From Ectorhizobium quercum (GTDB taxonomy: Bacteria; Pseudomonadota; Alphaproteobacteria; Rhizobiales; Rhizobiaceae): a stretch of DNA of 64,000 nucleotides. Of the stretch, positions 35,419 to 43,616 are shown piece after piece. The DNA is taken from contig NZ_JANFPI010000006.1 in assembly GCF_026552795.1 (NCBI RefSeq), forward strand, positions 281,776 to 345,775, in the 5' to 3' direction. Numbering within the stretch: position 1 is the first letter of the stretch; each line of letters starts with the position of its first letter. The notes under the pieces are model-generated. The model was not told the DNA's origin. It did no database searches and saw only the letters and a list, made by a program, of their open reading frames with translations. A program made the position numbers and the translations under genes.

Positions 35419-36903
35419 CTATTGGTCGGCCTGCGCAGGATCGGCTGCCTGCGCGCTGCCGGTCTTGGTGACGCGGCGGGGATCGCTGTCGAGCACCAGC
35501 CCGAGCGCGTCGAGCTTGGCGTTGGTCGCGGCGATCTCAGCCAGCACGGCGTCGGGATTGCGGCCTTGCTGCGCGATCACCTCGGCCAGAGTCATGGTGC
35601 CCGAGCGGATCGCCAGCAGGTTCGCCATCGCATCTTTCTGCGGATCGACCGCCTCGAACTTCGGCGGCGACCATTCCACCGGCACTTCCGGTGTTGGGAT
35701 CTGGCCCGCCGCCCATGCGGCCTCGGTGAACCAGCGCCAGACGGGGGCGCAGAGCATCGGGATGAAGAGCTGCCACTGCACCGCATCGATCACCCGGCGG
35801 AACTCCACCAGCCCCGCCCGGATCGAGGAATAGTTCACCTGGCTCAGATCGCCGGTCAGCAGCTCGTAGGGCACGCGGAACCCGGCCGAGATTGTGTGCA
35901 GGCTGGCGCGCTTGTATTCGCCATAGCCGCCGGTGGCTTCGGGCTGATTGAAGCGGATGTCCTTGCCGCCGCGGGCATAGGCGATCAGCCCCGGCTCGAA
36001 CTGCTCCACCCGGTTGCCGTCGGCATCGACCACGGCGGGCGCGATGCTCTGCTGCGCCTCGTCGTCGCCGAAGACGATGGCGGTGACGCAGGCCTCGGTC
36101 TTCTTGCGGACCAGTTCGGCGACCTCGTAATCGTCAAGATCACGCAAGCTGCGGATCACCGGCGCGCCCCATGGAACGCCGCGCGCCTGCGTGCGCTGCT
36201 TCTCGTAGACATGAGCGATCTCGGTCGCCGGAACCGGGCGAGACCCGAGCCCGCCCTGAAGCATGCCCCAGGCATCGCCGGGGTGTTCGCTGTACAGCCA
36301 GTAGGCCCGGCGTTTGCCGACAGGGTCGAACTCGATCCCCTGGACGAGACGACCAGCGCCGATGGCGCCGGATTTCGTGGCATCGAGGAAATCGGCCTCC
36401 AGCACCTGAAGCTGCAACGGGACTGGGAGACCGTCCGAGGATCGCCGCAGGCGACGACGCACCAGCACTTCGCCCGCTTCGATCATCTCCCGGCAGATCA
36501 AGGTCTGCAGCCCGTAGAAATCGAGCTGGCCGTCCGCATCGCAGGCCTCGGCCCAGCGTTCGAAGAGATCGTCGACGCGGCGGTCCAGCGCCTCGTCGCC
36601 ACTGGCGGCGCGCGGCATGATCCCCGCGCCGACGATATTGTTCACCAGCACCGCCACGGCCTTGGCCGCATGCGGGTTGTTGCGCACGAGATCGCGCATC
36701 CGGTCGCGCAGGAGCGCCCCGGCCATGCCGATCTCGGTATCGGCCGAGGATCCGGGCGCGCGCCAGCCATCGGTGCGACGCCCTCGCGCAGCGCCGTCAT
36801 AGCCCCGCGTGAGCGTCTCGAAGGCCTGCCGCGCCAGCACCCGACGTGCAGCGGCCCGCGGGGCGACCGACGCGATGGCACGGTCGAACCAGTTCACGGC
36901 CAT
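35419..36903 (-). CDS. Phage portal protein (lambda gpB-like)
   Basis: 494 residues. Typical features: NWFDRAIASVAPRAAARRVL near the start, RNNPHAAKAVAVLVNNIVGA, AEVLVRRRL-type wing (AGEVLVRRRLRRS), IAHVYEKQRTQARGVPWGAP, and YELLTGDLSQVNYSSIRAGL. The portal ring forms the DNA channel at one capsid vertex and docks the terminase. It lies between gpW and the protease-capsid gene, and its ATG overlaps the gpW stop. Full length for the lambda family. Confidence 0.85.
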   Translation of the reverse strand: MAVNWFDRAIASVAPRAAARRVLARQAFETLTRGYDGAARGRRTDGWRAPGSSADTEIGMAGALLRDRMRDLVRNNPHAAKAVAVLVNNIVGAGIMPRAASGDEALDRRVDDLFERWAEACDADGQLDFYGLQTLICREMIEAGEVLVRRRLRRSSDGLPVPLQLQVLEADFLDATKSGAIGAGRLVQGIEFDPVGKRRAYWLYSEHPGDAWGMLQGGLGSRPVPATEIAHVYEKQRTQARGVPWGAPVIRSLRDLDDYEVAELVRKKTEACVTAIVFGDDEAQQSIAPAVVDADGNRVEQFEPGLIAYARGGKDIRFNQPEATGGYGEYKRASLHTISAGFRVPYELLTGDLSQVNYSSIRAGLVEFRRVIDAVQWQLFIPMLCAPVWRWFTEAAWAAGQIPTPEVPVEWSPPKFEAVDPQKDAMANLLAIRSGTMTLAEVIAQQGRNPDAVLAEIAATNAKLDALGLVLDSDPRRVTKTGSAQAADPAQADQ

Positions 36904-37112
36904 CAGCGATCCCCGCGCGAGAAGCCCGCGAGACCGGCCACCGGCAGCGGCCGGCCGACACCCGCGATGGCGCGCTCGATTGTACGGATGCGGGCGAGCA
37001 GATCCTCCGCCGAACCATAGTCCACCGACTTGCCGTCATAGCTGACGCGGGTCGTGCCGCTGGCATAGGCCCGGCGCAGCGCCGAAAGCTCGGTTTCCGT
37101 CCAGTCGGTCAT
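36903..37112 (-). CDS. gpW-like head-tail joining protein
   Basis: 69 residues from MTDWTETELSALRRAYASGT; an ATG 12 bp upstream is also in frame. Contains TRVSYDGKSVDYGSAEDLLA, the beta hairpin and helix of lambda gpW, which closes the portal after packaging. Position between terminase and portal is classic. Overlaps the portal start by 1 bp (TGATG). Confidence 0.8.
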   Translation of the reverse strand: MTDWTETELSALRRAYASGTTRVSYDGKSVDYGSAEDLLARIRTIERAIAGVGRPLPVAGLAGFSRGDR

Positions 37113-37114
37113 GT

Positions 37115-38482
37115 TCAAAACCATCCTTCGCGCCGCCCGAGCCAGTCAGAGCGGCGCTTTCCCTGTGGGGCGTGCCCGAATCGGTTGATCTGCCCGGCCG
37201 GGTCGGTGTCGCCTGAAGGCACGGCCCCGAGCTGATCCTCGAGGTCGCGCCATTTCTCATCCGGCCAGCGGTCCGCGCCCGCGATCCAGGCGGCGGCGCG
37301 GGCATAGACCCGGCAATCCAGCGCCTCGTTGCGCTCGCGCAGCTTCTGCCATTCGAGCCGGGCGAAGCCGCGCTTCGTGCGAACCGTCACCAGCTGCTCG
37401 GCCACGACCTGCTTCAGCCACTCGCTTTCGACCCATGTCGGCAGGTGGATCGTGCCGGGCGGAAAGGCCGCTCCCTCGGCGCGTTCCTCTGCCGTCGGTC
37501 GATCAAGCCGCAGGAAGCGGTAGGTCTCGGCCTTGAAGGTGGAGACCGCTACCGTCCAGAGCCGGGCGCCGCGACGCAGGCGGCGGCCGCCCTCGGTCGC
37601 GTCGACGAAGGTCGGACCCGAGACCGGGCTCGAACGGTTGAAGCCTTCGACGCCCTTTACCGGCGCCACCTGCGCGAAGCCGACCTTGCGCGACCAGGCA
37701 TAGACTGCCGGGGCCTCGTAGCCGGTGTCGATGGCGAGCCGCGCGATCCGCAGATGCGCGCCGCGTTCGTGCGGCCAGGACCTGTCCAGCAGCGCCGTCA
37801 GTTCCGACCATGCGTCGTGCCGATCCGGCCCGCCCTCGATCACGACGTGGTCGACGAGCCAGCTTTCGAGCCCGCGACCCCAGGCCCAGACATCGACCTC
37901 GATCCGGTCCTTCTGCACGTCGGCCCCGGCGGTCAGGAACAGCCCGCCCGCGGGCACGATGCCGGGCTTCCACGCCTCGCGCCGGTCATAGAGCCGTTGC
38001 CAGTCCGGCGCTTCGCCACTCTCGACCCATGTCTCGCCAAGGATTGTGTTGCGGAACGCCTTGATCGCCTCGTCCGACCCTTGGGCCGCCTCCCAGCCGC
38101 GTGCGATCCGGGGCCAGCTCAGCCAGCCCACCGGCGAATAGAGGGCCGAGAGGTGGTAGCCGACCGTCGTCGGATCGCTTGCTACCGCCGTCGCGCGCCA
38201 CTCGCCGCGCTCGAGCATGGCCGTCTTGTGATGCTCGGCGATGGGCCGGTCGCAGCCTTCGCAGTGATACTCCGCCGTCTCCGGCCGCCCCTTCTGCCAG
38301 CGCAGCCGCTCGAACTTGAGCCACTGCATCGCGCCGCAATGCGGGCACGGCACGAAGTAGCGTCGCTGATCCGACGCCTCGAACTCGCGCTCGATGCGTG
38401 ACAGCCCCCGGATCGTGGGCGTCGAGGCGAGCGCAGCCACGCTGCGCTCGACGAAGGTCTTCTGGCGGGGGCGCAGGCGCAT
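37115..38482 (-). pseudogene. Terminase large subunit (GpA type), ATPase domain deleted
   Basis: 455 residues start at MRLRPRQKTFVER, then TPTIRGLSRIEREFEASDQR, a CPHCG...CEGC zinc pair and the nuclease domain (GADVQKDRIEVDVWAWGRG, RIARLAIDTGYEAPAVYAWS). GpA-type terminases are ~600-680 aa; the ~180-200-residue N-terminal ATPase with Walker A and B is absent. Homology starts at once after the ATG, next to the stop of the SSB-like gene, so a deletion removed the ATPase half and any small subunit gene. A good GGGGAG precedes the ATG, so a nuclease-only protein might be made. DNA packaging should fail. Confidence 0.75.
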
Positions 38483-38494
38483 GACCGGCTCCCC

Positions 38495-39118
38495 TTACTG
38501 CGCCCAGCTCGGCCGGCCGGCGACGCCGGGGGCGGAAGCGGGCTGGCCGGACTGGGACGCCGTGGTGGACTGCTGCGGAGCGTGGCCCTGCGCCGGGGCG
38601 GCGGCGAACTGCGGCGCGACCGCGCCTATCAATGCGGCATAGTCGCGGTGATCGGGCGTGACCGCGGCGCGGATCTCGTTCTTGTCCTCGCCGTTGGTGT
38701 CCTGACCGATGTCGATGCGGGCGACAAACTCGATCCCGTCGAGATCGCCGAAGCCGTTGATGCGGCGGCGGGCCTGCGCCTCGGGCGAGTTGTCCTTGTC
38801 CGACACGCCGCGCGCCGAGTTGAGGATACCGCGGATCAGCCCGCGACCCATGTTGACCCAGTCCGGACCCTTCGGGCTGTAGAGGCCGATCAGCGACCAG
38901 ATCTTGCGCCGGGCATAGGGTCCTTCGAGAACGGTGTATTCGGCGTCGAGATAGATGGCGCCGGTGGTGGCACGACGCGCCCAGCCGCCGGTCCAGCCCT
39001 GCGAGGGGTCGTCGAAGCCGCCGGGACGCAGCGTCAGGCGCACCTTGGCGAGCGTGCCCTTCGGGATGACGCTGGTGTTCGATTGCGCGGAGTTGAAGTC
39101 GTTCCAGGGTCCGGACAT
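38495..39118 (-). CDS. Probable phage single-strand DNA-binding-like protein
   Basis: 207 residues, not firmly recognised. The N-terminal ~150 residues are beta-rich: TSVIPKGTLAKVRLTLRPGG, GAIYLDAEYTVLEGPYARRK, then FVARIDIGQDTNGEDKNEIR. The tail is Pro/Gln/Ala-rich and disordered, as in SSB proteins. It directly follows a Sak4-like ATPase, and Sak4 recombinases are usually paired with an SSB, which supports the guess. Ends 12 bp before the truncated terminase. Confidence 0.45.
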   Translation of the reverse strand: MSGPWNDFNSAQSNTSVIPKGTLAKVRLTLRPGGFDDPSQGWTGGWARRATTGAIYLDAEYTVLEGPYARRKIWSLIGLYSPKGPDWVNMGRGLIRGILNSARGVSDKDNSPEAQARRRINGFGDLDGIEFVARIDIGQDTNGEDKNEIRAAVTPDHRDYAALIGAVAPQFAAAPAQGHAPQQSTTASQSGQPASAPGVAGRPSWAQ

Positions 39119-39131
39119 GGCGCGGCTCCTT

Positions 39132-39818
39132 TCAGTTCTGGAGGGTGGATTGAGTGGGAGATGCCGTCTCGGCCGCGGGATCGGCCGGGATCACCGGCGG
39201 CCAGGACAGGCGCTCGGACGCCGGGCGCGCGGGGCGCTGGATCTTCTCCATGAGGCGGCCGAGATGCGGGGGTTCGACAAGATCGAGGCGACCCGAGCGA
39301 TCCTTGGCCGGATAGAGCCAGAGGTTCAGCGTCTGGCAGGCGATCATCTCGCGGCCGTGCAGCCCGTAGGCGCCGCGGATGTCGGGCTTGCCGGTCTTTT
39401 CCGACGTGGCCTCGGGCTGCCCGCGGCACCATTGGAAGCAGAGCCGCCCCGCCACGGTGATCGAGTCGATGAAGACGGTCTCGTATTTCCCGATCACCGC
39501 TTGATCGCCGTAGCGGCCGCAGACCTCGTCGAAATGCGCCTGGCTGTAGGGCTGATCCTCGCGCAACGCCGGGTTCGGACCGCCGATGAACACCGCGAAA
39601 TCGCGGCATTCCTTCCAGGTGCGGGGCCGCAGCGTGTCGATCTCCAGCCCCTCGACCGCCAGATCGCCGGCCTCAAGATCGATGAAGAGCGTGGTCGAGG
39701 CATTCAGCGTCCAGAGCAGCGACGTCTTGCCGATGCCCGACCGGCCGAAGATGACACCCTTGATCCCCTTGCGCTGCGCGAGGCGCTCGTCGGCACCGAT
39801 GATGGGAAGGGCCATCAC
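39132..39818 (-). pseudogene. Sak4-like phage recombination ATPase, internal deletion
   Basis: 228 residues. RecA-like core: Walker A GRSGIGKTSLLWTL, TLFIDLEAGDLAVEG and Walker B YETVFIDSITVAGR, then KPDIRGAYGLHGREMIA. The sequence then jumps to CQTLNLWLYPAKDRSGRLDL and VEPPHLGRLMEKI. In the family these are normally separated by about 60 residues (the THLQH...GKNV region after the Walker B strand), so an in-frame deletion lies near 39,345. Sak4 proteins anneal and exchange strands with an SSB partner. Nucleotide binding may remain; recombination is doubtful. Confidence 0.6.
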
Positions 39819-40111
39819 TTGCCTCCCGTCTCGGCGATCAGCGCGTCGATCGCGATGTCCGAGCCGAGCGCACCGGCCTTGCGCGCCTCGTCGTGAACGG
39901 TGCGCAGCGCATCGATCTCGCGATAGAGCGCGGATGCCCGCTCGTTCAGGCCGAGGAGAGCGAAGGCCAGATCGTCGACCGTCGCGGTCTCGAACGGCTT
40001 GACGGTTTCATCGCGGCGGTTGCCAAGGGCGGGGATCCGGACGGTCTCGGGCAGCTTGTCGAGGCCGTAGTGGCGCTCGCGCAGCCGGCCCAGCTTGTTC
40101 GGGGCGGTCAT
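39815..40111 (-). CDS. Small phage-operon hypothetical protein
   Basis: 98 residues, mainly helical: LGRLRERHYGLDKLPETVRI, then AFALLGLNERASALYREIDA and a helical end with RKAGALGSDIAIDALIAETG. No catalytic motif seen. Overlaps the Sak4-like gene downstream and the hypothetical upstream by 4 bp each (ATGA), so is in the early phage operon. Function unknown. Confidence 0.6.
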   Translation of the reverse strand: MTAPNKLGRLRERHYGLDKLPETVRIPALGNRRDETVKPFETATVDDLAFALLGLNERASALYREIDALRTVHDEARKAGALGSDIAIDALIAETGGK

Positions 40112-40593
40112 TTCGTCACCTCGTCGTTCAGGGAGAAGCGGAAGCGCGGCTTGCCAGTCCGGACCGTGCGCGCGTCCTCGAAGGCGGAGCGGATATGCGC
40201 GGGCCAGGCCGCGAACTTGCGTTCGGGCACCTTGATCGCAACGTCGACGTACTCGGCGGGGTCGTCGCCTTCGGTCCGGATGCGCTCGACGAGGGCGGCG
40301 AGCTTCTCCTGGTCCCAGTCGACGCGCTTCGGCAGATCAGCGATCACGGTGACCGTGCCATCATCGAAACGGACGGTTCCGGTGTCCTTCGCCGCCTCCA
40401 GGCGCGCCATGACGGCGCGGTCAGTGTATTTGAGCGCGATAGCGCCATCGAGCCAGTCGCTGGCCATCTTGGCGCGGCGGAGGGCCTCGCTGGCCTCATC
40501 CTGCAGGAGGGCGAGCTGCTCGGCGGGCAGAGCGGCGATGTCGCCGACGGCCATGCGACGAAGCTCGTCGAGGGAGATGCGGTTGGGGATCAT
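40108..40593 (-). CDS. Hypothetical phage early protein
   Basis: 161 residues from the ATG at 40593 (MIPNRISLDELRRMAVGDIA); the frame is open further upstream but this start fits the operon. Helical N-terminus (AEQLALLQDEASEALRRAKM), a strand region with VRFDDGTVTVIADLPKRVDW, then a C-terminal part with EYVDVAIKVPERKFAAWPAH. Seen in similar prophage early regions but without a known role. Confidence 0.6.
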   Translation of the reverse strand: MIPNRISLDELRRMAVGDIAALPAEQLALLQDEASEALRRAKMASDWLDGAIALKYTDRAVMARLEAAKDTGTVRFDDGTVTVIADLPKRVDWDQEKLAALVERIRTEGDDPAEYVDVAIKVPERKFAAWPAHIRSAFEDARTVRTGKPRFRFSLNDEVTK

Positions 40594-40607
40594 CGTGTCC
40601 GCCTCCC

Positions 40608-40817
40608 TCACGCCGACATCGGGCGCTGGGGCTCGGCTTCCGACCCGCGGACCTGTTCGGCCTCGAAGGCCTCGACGTCTTCGAGGCGGTAGATGACCCG
40701 TCCACCGAGTTTGATGAATTTCGGGCCTTCGCCCGTCCACCGCCAACGCTCCAGCGTGCGGTGGGAAATGTTCCAGCGAGCTGCCAGCTCGATCTGCGAC
40801 AGGTGCCTGAGCGCCAT
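40608..40817 (-). CDS. AlpA/excisionase-type HTH protein
   Basis: 69 residues from MALRHLSQIELAARWNISHR. One winged HTH (ERWRWTGEGPKFIKLGGRVI, then YRLEDVEAFEAEQ), the class used by excisionases and phage early regulators. It is the first gene of the leftward prophage operon, downstream of a strong terminator, so it may control that operon or take part in excision with the serine recombinase nearby. An AGGAGGTTC ribosome site precedes the ATG. Confidence 0.75.
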   Translation of the reverse strand: MALRHLSQIELAARWNISHRTLERWRWTGEGPKFIKLGGRVIYRLEDVEAFEAEQVRGSEAEPQRPMSA

Positions 40818-40931
40818 CTGAACCTCCTTCGGGTTTGTTCGAAAACCTGCGGGAGTGAAGATCGCAGAGGGGCTGGTAGGGCTTCGGAAGGGCAGCGGTA
40901 GGGGAAACGGTAGGTGCCCCGGAAATGCGAA

Positions 40932-40955
40932 AAGGCCGCCCTTCCGGACGGCCTT
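40932..40955 (-). terminator. Rho-independent terminator
   Basis: On the minus strand the hairpin AAGGCCGTCC-GGAA-GGGCGGCCTT with a T-run (CCTTTTCGC) follows the stop of the leftward unknown gene at 40980. It separates that pair from the prophage early operon. Confidence 0.8.
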
Positions 40956-40979
40956 ACTCATGAAATCCAATGGCTTGGA

Positions 40980-41933
40980 TCAGACCTCGATCCAGCAGTT
41001 CCCTTCCGATTGTCGGATGAACTTCTGCCAGTCGTCTCGCCCGCTGAACGCTTTCGACAGGCTGTTCGTCTTGTCCGAGAACCCGGCCTCCGCGAGTGTC
41101 ACGGTGACACGCAGCACGGGTTTCCCCGCCCAGTAGGCGTCGAACAGCTGCTCGAGGAGCTTGCGATGCTTGTCGCCGCGAAATTCGAACGTCTCGTCTC
41201 TGAGCCAGACGGTACCGAAGTCGTCGGAATAGTCGATCGGGTATCGCCGTTGCGCCTGTTCTGGATAAACCCGCGCGGCAAGAACCCTCGGAGATATCGC
41301 CAACCGATCCGGGGTCTCCAACACGTCCTCGGCCGCCACCAGGGCATGCCGTCGGTCCGGTGCCGCAGGCAGACGGTCACCGCGGGTCGAGGTGAGAATG
41401 ATGCGCCTCTCGGTTGCCGGCCGACGACCCACAAGGACGCCGACCTGGGACCAGACGTGAGGATCGCCAAGGCGGCGGCCGAACCAGACGGGCACCGGCG
41501 TCCTGGCCCCGGCCATCCTGATCGAACCGATGTCCCAGAGATGGTCGGGGATCAGCGGGGTCATCTTCGCGGATCCTTGCCGCTCGAACGGCATGAGCAT
41601 TGCAGCGAACATGCGAGCGTGATCGACCTGATATGCAGAGATCGCACCTTCCTCGATTTCGATCCAGCGCCCGACGCTGTTGAGATATCCGAACGCCTTG
41701 CGCTCGGACGACCAGACTGCGGGGATCGGTTCATCCTCGTGGGCATCCATCGCCGCGACGACGGGGACCTGTCCGCGTGCCGCCAGCAGACCGGAAGCGA
41801 GCAGTGTTTCCGCCGCCCGTGGAAAATATTCGGTGAGCGTGGCGCCCGCGATCTGTGTGCCGCGAGCTTCCAGTACTTTGAACAGCAGGTCGATGGAGGC
41901 CTTATTCAACGAGGTCGCCGACATCGCTGTCAT
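40980..41933 (-). CDS. Unknown protein, second gene of the XRE/ImmA-linked pair
   Basis: 317 residues, not recognised. N-terminal helical part NKASIDLLFKVLEARGTQIA, then EYFPRAAETLLASGLLAARG, VWSSERKAFGYLNSVGRWIE and a beta-rich middle (DIGSIRMAGARTPVPVWFGR, GVLVGRRPATERRIILTST). The C-terminal third is helical with DDWQKFIRQSEGNCWIEV at the end. No nuclease, ATPase or membrane motif visible. It overlaps its upstream partner by 32 bp, so the two are made together. Divergent from a repressor/metalloprotease pair, the layout of a regulated phage-response or lysogeny switch. Function cannot be assigned. Confidence 0.65.
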   Translation of the reverse strand: MTAMSATSLNKASIDLLFKVLEARGTQIAGATLTEYFPRAAETLLASGLLAARGQVPVVAAMDAHEDEPIPAVWSSERKAFGYLNSVGRWIEIEEGAISAYQVDHARMFAAMLMPFERQGSAKMTPLIPDHLWDIGSIRMAGARTPVPVWFGRRLGDPHVWSQVGVLVGRRPATERRIILTSTRGDRLPAAPDRRHALVAAEDVLETPDRLAISPRVLAARVYPEQAQRRYPIDYSDDFGTVWLRDETFEFRGDKHRKLLEQLFDAYWAGKPVLRVTVTLAEAGFSDKTNSLSKAFSGRDDWQKFIRQSEGNCWIEV

Positions 41934-43134
41934 CCTTCAGGATACCCCACCGCCGCAGGTACTTCTCGCCGATCAGGCGCTCCTGCGGCGTCATGTCCTT
42001 GAGGTTGCAGCCATGCGGCATGATGACGGTGAGCGTCAGGGATTTGCCGCGCCCACCGTCGGGTCCGGGCCGAAACTTGATGGTGAAACGTGCACGGGTG
42101 ATCAGCCACTCCGGAGCCTCGCCGAAGAGCCCCGGTGCGTGCAAGCTCCCGGGCCCGCCACCGAGATCCAGCCCGATCCGGTGGTTGGCCATCTCCCAGA
42201 TCGTGCGTTCGGCGCCCGACATCGATTCCAGCGTGACACGCTCCTTGGGATCGCCCAGATCCATGAAGCGCAGCTCCTTCACCGTGACACCCTCGATCCC
42301 GTCCGCCACGTCAGTCGGGAAATCGAACGGCTTCAACAGGACGCCCAGATCGTACTCGCGAAGAGGGATGTGCTTCTCGGCGAACTCGATACCGAGCAGG
42401 TCCCGCGCCATGAACCGGGTCAGGTCCACCCGATCCTCGCGCGTGTTGGCAACGACCTCGATCACGCCCGTGGCCGCTTCGTAGGTCAGCGCTGCTTCGA
42501 AGACCGGCCTCACGATGCGCCGGGCGAGCTTGCTGTTGGTGTCGAAGCCCAGCATGTCCTCGGGGCGGCCCTCCCGATAGATCGCCACCTGAACGAGTTC
42601 GCACTCCTGGTCATCGAGGATGACACGGTGCCGGTCGAAGATGTCCACATGGACATTGGGAGTCTCGAACCGTTCCCGGATCGCCGCGGTGAAAGCCGCC
42701 ACCGAGATGGGATCCTTCCGGACCGAGCGGTCCTTTTCGACTTCGAAGCCGTTCCACGAGCGCCCGCGGCGGCGCTCATCGTTGTAACGAACCTCCTCGG
42801 CAAGACGAAACCGATCATTCTCATTCAGGAACACCCAGAGCGAACGGTTGTTCGCTCCCTCGAGCGTGTCGAACGTCGCCCGGTCGACCACCACGTTCTG
42901 GAGCGCGGTCTGACCGGGCTCATCGGCCAATGCCGCGACGCGGCCCGCGTCGAGGATGACGCGCTGGCGCTCATCCTCGTTCATGGCATCCACCGCCTTA
43001 ATCAAAGGCTCGACAACCTCCGCCTCGGGCTTCGTCCAATCGACGGGCGGCAGCGAGGTGAATGCGCATGCGGTGAAGTAGTCCTGCAGGCGAGTTACCG
43101 GGGTCTTGCGGAAGAAGGAGGCGATCGACGTCAT
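41902..43134 (-). CDS. Unknown protein, first gene of the XRE/ImmA-linked pair
   Basis: 410 residues, not recognised. MTSIASFFRKTPVTRLQDYF at the start, a helical N-terminal part (VVEPLIKAVDAMNEDERQRV, AALADEPGQTALQNVVVDRA), and a middle rich in charged strands (ERFETPNVHVDIFDRHRVIL, CELVQVAIYREGRPEDMLGF, ATGVIEVVANTREDRVDLTR). The C-terminus has FTIKFRPGPDGGRGKSLTLT and HGCNLKDMTPQERLIGEKYL. Could be DNA-, RNA- or protein-binding; no catalytic signature. It begins 57 bp from the operator at 43191-43208, so the adjacent XRE protein probably represses it. Confidence 0.65.
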   Translation of the reverse strand: MTSIASFFRKTPVTRLQDYFTACAFTSLPPVDWTKPEAEVVEPLIKAVDAMNEDERQRVILDAGRVAALADEPGQTALQNVVVDRATFDTLEGANNRSLWVFLNENDRFRLAEEVRYNDERRRGRSWNGFEVEKDRSVRKDPISVAAFTAAIRERFETPNVHVDIFDRHRVILDDQECELVQVAIYREGRPEDMLGFDTNSKLARRIVRPVFEAALTYEAATGVIEVVANTREDRVDLTRFMARDLLGIEFAEKHIPLREYDLGVLLKPFDFPTDVADGIEGVTVKELRFMDLGDPKERVTLESMSGAERTIWEMANHRIGLDLGGGPGSLHAPGLFGEAPEWLITRARFTIKFRPGPDGGRGKSLTLTVIMPHGCNLKDMTPQERLIGEKYLRRWGILKDDSDVGDLVE

Positions 43135-43190
43135 GGGAGGCCCTTTCCTGGCCAGAGGAGGAGAGAATCGGCGCGCAGCGATACGCTATC

Positions 43191-43208
43191 GTTCGATATA
43201 TATCGAAC
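43191..43208. promoter_or_regulatory. Perfect 18-bp palindromic operator
   Basis: GTTCGATATATATCGAAC, fully symmetric, between the divergent XRE gene and the unknown pair. AT-rich centre suits a promoter-embedded operator for the leftward pair. Arms GTTCG/CGAAC recur at 43242-43257. Confidence 0.75.
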
Positions 43209-43241
43209 ATCACCGGCTGTCTACTTGCGCGAACCGTTTTT

Positions 43242-43257
43242 GTTCGGCATACCGAAC
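43242..43257. promoter_or_regulatory. Second palindromic operator
   Basis: GTTCGG-CATA-CCGAAC, same GTTCG/CGAAC arms as 43191-43208 but a shorter spacer. It lies 39 bp before the XRE start at 43296, so it should control that operon, giving autoregulation. The two centres are about 50 bp apart. Confidence 0.7.
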
Positions 43258-43295
43258 ACGCCATTCCATCCATGAAGGCATGCAAGGAAGATCAG

Positions 43296-43616
43296 ATGAC
43301 CACGTCCCTCGGCGCCAAGATCAAGCGCCATCGGCAGGAAAAGGGCTACTCCCTCGACAAGCTCGCCGACCTGACGGACTCCAGCAAGAGCTACATATGG
43401 GAGCTCGAAAACCGCGACACACGAAAACCATCGGCGGAAAAGCTGACCCGCATCGCGCAGGCCCTGTCCGTCACCACCGACTATCTCCTCGATGACAGCG
43501 CCGAACCGGGTGACGAAGTGCTGAAGGAAGCCTTCTTTCGCAGGTTCAGCAAGCTGACCACCGAGGATCAGGAGAAGATCAGTCAGATGATCGATCTCTG
43601 GGGGAAGAAGGATTGA
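43296..43616 (+). CDS. XRE-family repressor
   Basis: 106 residues from MTTSLGAKIKRHRQEKGYSL, chosen over an ATG at 43272 because AAGGAAG lies upstream. HTH at ~10-60: YSLDKLADLTDSSKSYIWEL, ENRDTRKPSAEKLTRIAQAL, then TTDYLLDD. The C-terminal helix (LKEAFFRRFSKLTTEDQEKI) may dimerise. It overlaps the ImmA-type protease gene (TTGA), the ImmR/ImmA arrangement in which the protease destroys the repressor after DNA damage or infection. It probably binds the two GTTCG palindromes. Confidence 0.85.
   Translation: MTTSLGAKIKRHRQEKGYSLDKLADLTDSSKSYIWELENRDTRKPSAEKLTRIAQALSVTTDYLLDDSAEPGDEVLKEAFFRRFSKLTTEDQEKISQMIDLWGKKD

Noticed and set aside
23387..40817. Gene transfer agent cluster
   Set aside because: Tail genes look GTA-like, but GpA terminase, gpW and protease-capsid fusion with Sak4 fit a prophage better.
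41680..43275. 531-residue plus-strand frame
   Set aside because: Shadow of the two unknown leftward genes, which have better starts, overlap and operators.
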